DNA from: Sophora flavescens
Lineage: Eukaryota > Streptophyta > Magnoliopsida > Fabales > Fabaceae
Assembly: GCA_030762895.1 (NCBI GenBank)
Contig: CM061062.1
Span: 134,461,104 to 134,525,103 of the forward strand
Length of the DNA stretch: 64,000 bases
Direction of reading: 5' to 3'
Shown here: positions 56,100 to 64,000 of the stretch, piece after piece
Layout of the letters: every line of letters starts with the position of its first letter
Position numbering within the stretch: the first letter of the stretch is position 1
Made by a program: the position numbers and the translations under genes
The notes under the pieces: generated by a model
Told to the model about the DNA's origin: nothing
Databases searched by the model: none
The model's input: only the letters and a program-made list of their open reading frames with translations

Positions 56100-56496
56100 A
56101 GTTTTTGATGACGGCTATCAAGGCCAGGCCATGATCTCCTATGGCTTCATTTTTTTTTTCATGCCTTTTTGCTCTTCATGCCTTCCTACCCTGAAAATAC
56201 TTGGCAAAACCATCAATTTGTGATCTTTATCCTCTAATCTTCTCAAATTATTCAAAAACAAAAAACAAAAGCAAATTAAAAAAATGAAAGAAAACTTGGG
56301 TTGCCTCCCAAGAAACGCTTATTTACAGTCTTAAGCTTGACCATAGTCCCTTCAATCAACCGGGATCAGTCGGGCTTCGAAGTGAAAGAACACCTCTCTT
56401 CCAAGGAATTCCATCAAAGGGCCAATTTTGTTCATATGGCCACATGCGCTTTGGCTTTGCTCTTTTCACTCTGAGTTTCATGGCCTTGCTTCCTCC
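56100..56496 (-). other. Post-protease tail of Athila-2 without pol
   Basis: In element orientation the protease frame ends and is followed within about 200 bases by LGRQPKFSF, the phrase that normally follows integrase in Athila elements. Reverse transcriptase, RNase H and integrase, about 3 kb, are absent. Confidence 0.7.
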
Positions 56497-58752
56497 CTAC
56501 AAAAGTTTTAACTCTTCATGGTGAGCAACTCCTGGTTCATCTTTATTTGGTGCATCATTTGTCATGCAAAGTTTGGGAGTTGCTTCCATGTTAAGCTCTT
56601 CCTTCACCTTTGGAGGCATTATCTCAATCCTGCACACATGACTCTCAAAAGGAGGATTGTTATATGAGTTAGTCAAATCAAAAGCTACCCTACCTTCCTC
56701 TACGTTCAACGAGAGCTTACCATTTTTTACATCTATTATTGCTCCAGTTGTGGCCAAGAATGGCCTTCCAAGAATGATAGGGAATTTAGAATTCCCGTTC
56801 ATATCCAACACCATGAAATCGGTAGGAATGAAAAATTTCCCTACCTTTATGTGGACTTTATCTAGTATGCCTAGAGGAGTTTTAGTTGAGCATTCCGTAA
56901 ATTGTAAAGAGAACTTGGATGGACTCAATTCCTTGGTTCCTAACCTCTCAAAGAAGGTAAGTGGCATCAAACTCGCACTAGCCCCTAAGTCACATAAGGC
57001 TTGGCCTATTTTCACTTCTCTAGTTGAACAAGCAATAGAGAAACTTCCTGGATCTTTAAGTTTAGGAGGCATATTAGTTTTTATCATTTCATCATGCTCC
57101 TCAATTAAGCTCTTAGGCTCTTTTTCTACTTGTTTTTTCTTGACTAGCCTGTGTGGGAAAGGTATTGGGGGTTGGTAAGGTGGCGGAGGGACATACTTTG
57201 GTTCACTCATGTCGACATCACATTCCACATCCTTTTCAACTACCCCAAGCTTATCATCCCTCAAGTATAAAGCATTATAGTGCTCATTGGGATTAACTTC
57301 GGGTTGTCCCGGAAACGTACCCTTAGTTCTAGAATATGTACTAGCTTGTTGGGCAATCTGAGTTTCTAACATCTTATTATGGATGGCTAAGTTATCTACC
57401 TTAGATGTTAACTCCTTTGTTGCCTCATTGACTGCCCTACCTTGTTGCCTAAACTCTTCATTTTTCTTTGTTTGAGTTTCAACAAAATTTTCCAAATGAG
57501 ACTCGAGTTTAGACATTTGTACCTGAGGATACCCCGATGCGGGTTTCCTATTACCTTGGCCTTCTTGGAATTCATGGTTCAACGTGTTATTGTAGTTCCT
57601 GTAGGAGAGATAAGGGTTATTCTTCCTTCCTTGGTTGTAAGAATTTGGGGGAACATAGTTTGGAAACTTCAGGTTTGTGTCATAGAAATTGTGACAAGAA
57701 TTCACTTGTTCACCCGAAGCGTCGGATCCAAGAGCACTACCATGTGGGCACTCCATCATGTCATGTCCCTGCATACCATAAATCTCACAAACAACATTAG
57801 TAGCACATATTGAACTCACATTAGCTTTTTCAAGCTTATCAAAGCGTTTACTCAACGAGTCAACTTTAGACATAATTAAATCATTACCATTCATTTCAAA
57901 CTTACCCCCCGAAAGCTTTTTCGGGTTATTACATCTTTATGGACCCCATTGGTGATAGTTGATGGCAACATTCTCAATGATCTCAAATGCTTGAGTCATT
58001 GGTCTATTCATCAATGCTCCACCAGCTGTGGAGTCAAGTGACACCTTCGAAGAATAGTCCAATCCATTGTAGAAGGTATGCACTAAAAGCCACTTCTCAA
58101 GCCCATGATGTGGGCAAGACTCTAGCATTCCCTTATAACGATCCCAAGCTTCGGATAAGGATTCTCCATCCTTTTGGAAGAAGTCGGTGATCTGAGTTCG
58201 TAGGTAAGCCGTCTTGGATGGTGGGAAGAATTTTTCCAAGAATACCTGCGCCAGTTGGTCCCATGTTGACAAAGTTTTAGCAGGCGCTGACTTCAACCAA
58301 GATCTTGCCTTTCTAGTCAGAGAGGATGGGAATAACCTCAAGCGGATACTATCAACTGGAGCTCCTTGAATCCTAGTTGTATCACATAATGTCAGGAATG
58401 TCTCCACATGATCAGTTGGGTCTTCTGAGGGTAATCCTCCAAAATGGTGTTGCCTAATCATGCCAATTAACTGAGGCGGTATAGTGAAGTTCTCCGCCTC
58501 AATTTCTGGCCTAGCAATCCCAGTTCGCAAACCCCTAGCATTTAGGGCTACGTAATCCTTCAGTGGTTTGGTATCCTGTAGATTGGCCATGAGTGGAATG
58601 GGGATCAACCTTTCTCTTGCTCTTTGTCTTTGTAGTCTCCTACGTCTATGAAAAGTCCTTTCGATCTCGGGGTCAACTTCAATAAGAGTTCCAACACTTT
58701 GGGATCTTCGCATAAAAGAGAAAAATACCTGCAAAGAGTGAGATAGATACAC
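56497..58752 (-). pseudogene. gag-protease of Athila-2, one in-frame stop
   Basis: One frame of about 750 codons with a single TAA at 57934-57936 (after NYHQWGP). The capsid is complete: FGGLPSEDPTDHVETFL, RLRLFPSSLTRKARSWL, FFPPSKTAYLRTQITDF, CPHHGLEKWLLVHTFYNGL. The zinc knuckle is damaged (CEIYGMQGHDMMEC, second Cys replaced by Tyr). Protease keeps the active site LCDLGASASLMP and the flap-side motif FPIILGRPFLAT. Gag forms particles and the protease would process the polyprotein. Apart from the stop and the knuckle it is the best-preserved retroelement ORF here. The primer site and LTR lie immediately upstream. Confidence 0.93.
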
Positions 58753-58833
58753 TATAAAAAGGAAGAAAATTTAATAACAAAAATGTCCAGAAAAATCATT
58801 TTAAAAATTAAATTGAAATTCAAGAAAGTATAG

Positions 58834-58851
58834 TCCCCGACAATGGCTCCA
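58834..58851 (-). other. tRNA-Asp-type primer-binding site of Athila-2
   Basis: The minus strand reads TGGAGCCATTGTCGGGGA five bases after the LTR, three changes from the Athila form. Confidence 0.8.
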
Positions 58852-58856
58852 AAACT

Positions 58857-60195
58857 TGATAGCATGAATCCGCATGTGAACAGCTTCGTCGTCAAGTAAT
58901 AAAAAGATCGAACTCACAGAGACCGTGATCTTAAACAACAATTAATTATTAAATTAATTAAAAAAACAAGAAAAAGATTTGGTTTTTGAAATTAGAATTA
59001 ACAAACAAATCAAATATTTAAAACGCGATCAAACAGAATCACAAAGCAAATCAAATCTGGAGTTTTTCAAATTAAAAGATATTTCCAGGAATTGGGTTAC
59101 CAACAAGATTGCTTATGCTACTCAATTTACTACCCCTATGTTAATTATCAAGATGCTTTGAAGGTGAATTTATCCTAATATAGTTAAAATTCCATCTCGA
59201 GATACAAGAACCGTGCCCAATTAAACCAACCCCTACTCTCTTGGTAATTGTATTTAAATTGGACCCATTGAGGTTTATGACAATTCAATGAACCCTCGAA
59301 GGACCACTTCTAACTCTCGTGATTTAAGTCCTAAGTTCAATCCCTATAGATCCAATACCTATGTTCACCTCTCAGTTCATCCGTAGAATATCTATGACAT
59401 GCAAATAAGTGCGCACCAAATTCACAAGTAATTATAACAATAGTAATTAAATCAAAAGCAAATTGAAAATAACAAAGGGAAAACATCAATTCAATACATA
59501 AAACAAGTCTTGGGCATAGCCCCAATTCCTAGAAATAACAGGACTACTCAAGCATTGCCATGTTCATAGCAATCTTGATTAATAAAAGCATAAAAATCCT
59601 AAGAGAAGAGAATAAATTGGAGAAGAAGAGAAATCATATTTTTTGCCAAAGGGTAGCAGCCAAAGGATGCCTATTTTCGAGCCTAATTGCCCTATTTATA
59701 GTGTAGGTTAACTTGGATTTGAAGCCATTACAAAATCAGATCAAATCAGCAAATCTTTTTTTTTTTCAGAGTTTGCGCGTCACGACCGTGATGCCTATCA
59801 CGGCCAGGCCGTAACCAATTCTAACTTGGAGAGCTTGGGCTGGAATGCCTGTCACCGTCGTGATGGCCATCACGACCTGGCTGTGATAGGTTTTGGCTTT
59901 TCAAAACTTCATTCTCTTCAGCCTATGCGATCATGACCGTGATGCTTGTCACCCCTACACCGTGGTGGGCTCTGTTTGGCTTAATTTTCTTGTTTTTCAA
60001 GCAAGTCTTCATGCAAACTCTAACACAACTGGTCTTGGGCAATTTAATCATCAATTCCTGCACACACACACACCACAAAACCACCTTACCTGTTCCAAGG
60101 TAAAAACTAACAAATGTCAAATTAAAAATGCTTAAACTACATGAAAATGCATGCAAATTGATAAAAAGAAATATGAGGTGAAATCACACTCATCA
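58857..60195 (-). repeat. Intact Athila-2 LTR (1339 bp), 5' LTR of the gag-protease copy
   Basis: TGATGAGTGTGATTTCACC at 60195 (minus) to ...CATGCTATCA at 58857. It is the uninterrupted reference for the two split copies. Near-palindromes around TCACGACCGTGATG lie at 59778-59960. Confidence 0.9.
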
Positions 60196-60927
60196 GTTGA
60201 CTTTTGCTTCTCCAGAAAGGTGATCATCTATGTTAGCAGACAAGTGAGAAGGTGACTTCTTATTATTTTGATCTACACACTAGGTAGACATGTTAGCAAC
60301 CAATACGAAGGTTAATTAAATCATTAACCAATGTTCAGTTTTCATCAAAACTTAGGGAAATGCACATCAGACATTTTAGAGACTTAACAATCTCCCCCTT
60401 TTTGATGATGACAAACATTCAGATGATTTAATGAACCTTAGAAAATATCAACAAAAGAAATACTAAGATTCAGACAAGTTGAAATTTTCTTAGTAAGAAT
60501 GGTTGTGTAGATAGGTGCACTATCAGAGTTATGTAAGTGAGACAGGAAAAAAATTACTTAAAGACAAGTGTTCCATTTTAACCTGTTTTTACTTTATACT
60601 AAGACAGATCTAATCATCTTAATCTTTACTCTTTACTTACTTCCCCTTTTGTCAACAAAAAAAATGAATAAATAAAGAAGACATAGAAAAGTGAAGAAAA
60701 TATAAAAACAAAATTCATTTCATTCATCATAAGATTTTTAAGTACAAGACAGATTTCACAAACACAAACTATCTAGGTTGACTAAACAATAAAAAACAGA
60801 GCTTAAACACTTTGTTGTAGCAGCAGTCTAGCACACCTTTCTTCATTCAGTTGTCTTCTGATTTCGGCTAGCTGAGCCTGAAGCAGATTGAAGCTATGTA
60901 AATCCACTGTCTGAGGAGGGGAGGCTT

Positions 60928-61797
60928 CTATTGTAGACTAGTTGAAGCAACAGACTGGTCTGAGTACCAGGGCAAAGCTAAGATTGGGGGTGCCTTGGGT
61001 ACAGAGAAGGGTGGTGAAATACGAGGGAAAATGAGTTGATGAAGGGTTCTATAATAAAAGAACGGAAGAAAAGATAACTTAAACAAAGGTATGATTCTGA
61101 CAAAGTCAGTATTAGGAGAAGAAAAGACACAAGAAAGTCTCTCGGACAGAGACAGACGGGTAATACTTATCTGTATAGGCGGGGGAAGAGGTTGTTGTGC
61201 TAAGACAGAGGGAGGTAGGGGTAACAAGGAATCAATATGACAGAATAAGGAGTTTGATCCTATTACTAAAAGAAAGAAGTACCTAAGCCTATTAGGTAAC
61301 ATCACAACAGAGGTAAGATAGCGAGTCTTAGCCAAAGTTCTAATGAACAAAACAATAGGGGGATAAAAGAAAATCTCCCTACATGGATTAATGATAGGAG
61401 GTGGAGAAGAGGGAATGACATACAGATTTGAGACACTTGCAATCATAAGAGATTGCAGGTCAGACACAAAAAGACTAGATGATATGCCAGCTTGTTCTTT
61501 GGGAGTCCTGTGAACAATTGTGTACTGACATATATCAGACACAACATCAAAGGATGATGTTTGGGTTTGATGAGAGGATACAGGTGAAGGGAAGGGAGAC
61601 ACCATAGATAAGGGTTGGACAAACGAGGTAGGTGGAGAAGAAACAGAAAGGTTTGGAATACCTTGGTGAGAGGGTGAAGATGGTGCAAAAGGAATGGATG
61701 AGAGGATCAACTGATCTTCAGACAGCTTCAACTTTCTTCCTTGACATGGAAGGGGACAGTGTGTCAACCTTAGGGTGGACAACTGTCTGTGTCCCAA
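60928..61797 (-). pseudogene. 3' ORF of element K, second copy
   Basis: 289 codons, Ser/Pro-rich at the start, corresponding from about 61560 downward to 44707-45477. A one-base deletion near 60935 ends the frame before the coiled-coil-like tail (QLAEIRRQLNEE lies in another frame at about 60860). The substitutions between the two copies do not open stops over 200 codons. No function is recognised. Confidence 0.45.
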
Positions 61798-62265
61798 CAG
61801 AAAGTGCTGCAGCAGCTTGCAACAAAGAACTTCAACATCTGCAGCCTTGATCTTTCCGCAGAATCTTTACCCTTTCAGCAGATGCCACAGTAGGCACTGG
61901 GTAGCCAGACCTTCTTTTTCTAGGAATGAGTCCCAAATCAAGAGTCTTCTTCTCCTTGGGCTTATCCAAGGGTCTTGTTGTCTACTCTCCCTGAGCAGAT
62001 ACTACCACTTTGCTAGGTTCAGATTCCACTTGTCTGACCTTGGCAAAGGTCTTCACCAGCATTCTTCTTTTGTTAGGCTGTACAGACACAGTTTCGGATG
62101 CATCATCATCTCTTGTCTTCCTCTTGGGAGAGGGCTTCTTCAGTTTGAACCTTAAAGGCTCAACTTTTTCAGCAGTCTCAGCAGAGACTGATGGCTTCTC
62201 TAGAGAAGGCCTCTGGTCTTATCTGGCCACCTTTCCAGTAGGCTTCCAAATTCTCTCAGAGATTG

Positions 62266-63077
62266 TGTCATGACCCGAATTTTTGTAGCCATGACCGACC
62301 GAAAGGGAAAGCCTCTCCTTTCCTTTTCGCAACCTCACAAGCATACCTAAATTTATCTCATCCAAAGTAAAGAGTTACATTCATTTTTTACAACAACATA
62401 ATGAATATAATTACATCAGAATAACAAACAACACAAAAAAATTACAAAGTACTGCTAAACAATAAAAAAAATGCTAAGGGTGACACTCTTCAAACTATCC
62501 ACGTGGCATCAAAGGCTTTAGACGATTTCGCAGAGACCTACAACTAATTACTCAGCAATTCTAGAAAATCATACCCACGTCATTCATGACATTCATTCAA
62601 CAAAACAAACAAACAAACATCCCTCACCTTGATTGTTGCTCTTGAGCTTTCAAAGCCAAAAAAATGACAATGGGAAGAAAAGAAGAGGAAGAATCAACAC
62701 TTGAGCTCCTTCTCATGGCTTCTTTCTCCTTCAAGCTCTATCACTCTCTAACCCTAAGCCCTCTTTTTGACATTTGGCAAGCAATGAAAGGGGAAGGACG
62801 AGCTCCCCTTTTAAACAAAAGAAAAAAAAATCATAAGGCATTGGACAACAATGTCCTTCACTAAAAGGGTATTATGGGCATGACACAAATATTAACATTA
62901 TTTTACTACTTAAATATTTTCTTTTTAAATTACAGCTTAATTTGTTAATTGAAAAATTATTTGTACCTAAAAAAATATATCTTGTATAACATTTATATGA
63001 AGAAAAAAAATTAGAAATTTCAAGCATAACATCATCTAAAGCTTATTATTAAATTATAAAAATAACTGGGTATTACA
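62266..63077. mobile_element. Solo LTR (812 bp) with TSD GATTG
   Basis: TGTCATGACCCGAATTTTTG ... AACTGGGTATTACA, flanked by GATTG at 62261-62265 and 63078-63082. Removing it joins an open frame of element K. It is an LTR family different from all others in the window; the TGTCATGACCC/GGTATTACA ends suggest a small gypsy (chromovirus-type) LTR. Confidence 0.88.
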
Positions 63078-63119
63078 GATTGGCACCTCTGATTCATCAG
63101 TGGAGACCACTGGTTCCAC

Positions 63120-63875
63120 CTACAGCTTCTGCTCAGCAGCAGGCTTCTTCTTTTTCTTCTTCTCCTTCTTGTCCTCCTCCTCATCTTCTAGAGGGATACC
63201 CTCTATGTTCATCATAGACAAATTCTTCCTGTTAATGGAAAAGGACATGTCTATGAAGTGAGCATCATTGGGAACAAATAGCTTGTTCCTAAAGAGTCTT
63301 GTCAACAACATTCCATAGGGATAGGTCTGCATGTTGGTCCTCTTGATCAGTGATTCAAGGTAGATGTAGATGAAGTCATTGAGGTCCACCTTGATTTTGT
63401 GAATCAAGTGATACATTGAAAACCTGTCCATATTGGTCACACTATCTCCTGATCATTTCCTTGGCATCACAAATTCCAGCAGTAGCTTGTGCATGAATCT
63501 TCATTTCACCATAATGCTCACAGGCTTCAAGTTTTCAGGGTTACAAACACCATACAACGCAATATTAACATTCTCTGTTCCCACCTCATCCTCCTACACG
63601 GGTCAGAAGCCTGCGCCATTTCTAGGGCATTTGGTGACAAGCTCCAGAGAGCTGATAGGGAAGAGAAGAGTTTTGTCCAACACATGAGCACGAAAGCTCT
63701 TGGTTCCATCAAACTTGCTGGTGATAACCACAGAACTTGTCTAGAAGTCTTTGATAAGCTTGGGATGAACCAGCTCCTTGAGATCAAAGAAGGAGGTCCA
63801 CTTAGAGTATTCCAACTCCTCTGTGACATCCAATCCCCATTTCTTCATCTGTTGGAGGTCAACAGTCTTCCCAGC
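63120..63875 (-). pseudogene. N-terminal part of the 3' ORF of element K
   Basis: Minus-strand pieces: a segment with KWTSFFDLKELVHPKLIKDF at about 63740-63800 and, in another frame, 63440-63120 with MYHLIHKIKVDLNDFIYIYL and YGMLLTRLFRNKLF followed by an acidic, then lysine-rich tail. The spacing of a 'HPKLIKDF'-type block and a 'YGMLLTRLF'-type block recalls the plant-transposon domain in the env-position ORF of Athila-1 (LITELC block), but similarity is distant. Stops and frame changes are present. Confidence 0.4.
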
Positions 63876-64000
63876 TGATGAGTGTGATTTCACCTCATAT
63901 TTCATGTACATTTTTGCATGCATTTTCATATAGTTTAGGCAATTTTAATTTGATTTTTGTTAGTTTTTACCTTGGAACGGGTAAGGTGGTTTTGTGGTGT
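63876..64000 (+). repeat. Start of another Athila-2 LTR, cut by the window end
   Basis: TGATGAGTGTGATTTCACCT and the following sequence match 52922 onward through GTTAGTTTTTACCTTGGAAC. Confidence 0.9.

Larger units (their letters stand above)
45491..60195. mobile_element. Athila-2 complex: rearranged Athila-like elements with LTRs in alternating orientation
   Basis: Contains three LTRs of one family (45782-51238 minus, 52922-56099 plus, 58857-60195 minus); a fourth starts at 63876 (plus). The first two, with their attached 3' spacers, form an inverted repeat. Between the second and third lies a minus-strand gag-protease with no pol. Two further insertions, a solo LTR and a Copia-type LTR, lie in the arms. 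Confidence 0.8.
60196..63875 (-). mobile_element. Element K, second copy (LTR end and 3' internal region)
   Basis: Holds the first 194 bases of the K LTR (60196-60389, TGTTAAGTCTC at its start), a clean polypurine tract AAAAAGGGGGAGATTG (60388-60403), and about 3.4 kb of internal DNA with ORF pieces. Both edges are Athila-2 LTR starts pointing outward (60195 and 63876). A solo LTR sits at 62266-63077. No gag or pol motif is visible, so the element class rests on LTR and polypurine features (Copia-like) and stays uncertain. Confidence 0.6.

Noticed and set aside
57442..57813. Plus-strand open frames of 87-123 codons
   Set aside because: Antisense shadows of the Athila-2 gag-protease frame.
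44101..61556. The 1.4-kb direct repeat as a target-site duplication of the Athila-2 block
   Set aside because: Retrotransposon duplications are about 5 bp and identical at birth; these copies are long and about 5% diverged, so they are two element copies or a segmental duplication.

Overview
The window is a repeat-dense piece of a flowering-plant (probably eudicot) nuclear chromosome. The evidence is several generations of nested Ty3/gypsy and Copia-type LTR retrotransposons, retrotransposon primer-binding sites matching plant initiator tRNA-Met and tRNA-Asp, a tRNA-derived SINE, a hAT element with an 8-bp target duplication, and one spliced plant-type SANT-domain gene. I see no rRNA or tRNA genes, no CRISPR array, no bacterial operon and no organelle genes.

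Layout. (1) 1-8.97 kb: remnants of a Tekay/Del-like gypsy family with about 4.2-kb LTRs. A minus-strand copy (LTR 496-4755, gag 5411-6590, tRNA-Met primer site 6758-6769, truncated LTR 6772-7590) sits between two plus-strand gag pieces. Both copies carry gag and then go straight to the polypurine/LTR end without reverse transcriptase or integrase. (2) 9-16 kb: unassigned DNA and a Copia-type LTR remnant, split by a 3.9-kb solo LTR with a perfect GTTGG target duplication. (3) 16-25.7 kb: the only gene island. Two diverged direct repeats (16.1-16.8 and 25.3-25.7 kb) flank a pyrimidine-rich leader region and a two-exon SANT-domain gene (21257-23109, 547 codons). Small elements are scattered here: a SINE with a 12-bp duplication, a 545-bp hAT element with the 8-bp duplication GTTTCAAC, and a foldback MITE. 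(4) 25.7-26.9 kb: an LTR fragment cut by the next element. (5) 26.9-43.1 kb: a minus-strand Athila-like element with recognisable but mutated gag, protease, reverse transcriptase, RNase H, integrase and a 3' env-position ORF. A younger 5.4-kb non-autonomous LTR element (35281-40656, CTTGT target duplication) is nested in its protease/pol region. (6) 43.1-64 kb: a mosaic of a minus-strand LTR element 'K' (two copies of its 3' end) and an Athila-like family 'Athila-2' whose LTRs alternate in orientation and form a large inverted repeat centred near 51.78 kb. Athila-2 carries a 4.1-kb solo LTR in one arm and a Copia-type LTR with a 25-bp minisatellite in the other.

The retroelement open reading frames are all broken by stops, frameshifts or deletions, so nothing here looks autonomous. 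Several copies look like members of non-autonomous families (gag only, or unknown ORF only) that needed proteins from elsewhere. The nesting order is supported by LTR divergence estimated by eye: about 6% between the two ends of the Athila host and about 3-4% between the LTRs of the element inside it. The most unusual structures are the Athila-2 inverted repeat, the non-autonomous element with unrecognised ORFs and G-box-bearing LTRs, and a 182-bp inverted duplication inside one Tekay-like LTR. All similarities were read by eye from the sequence; no database search was run.
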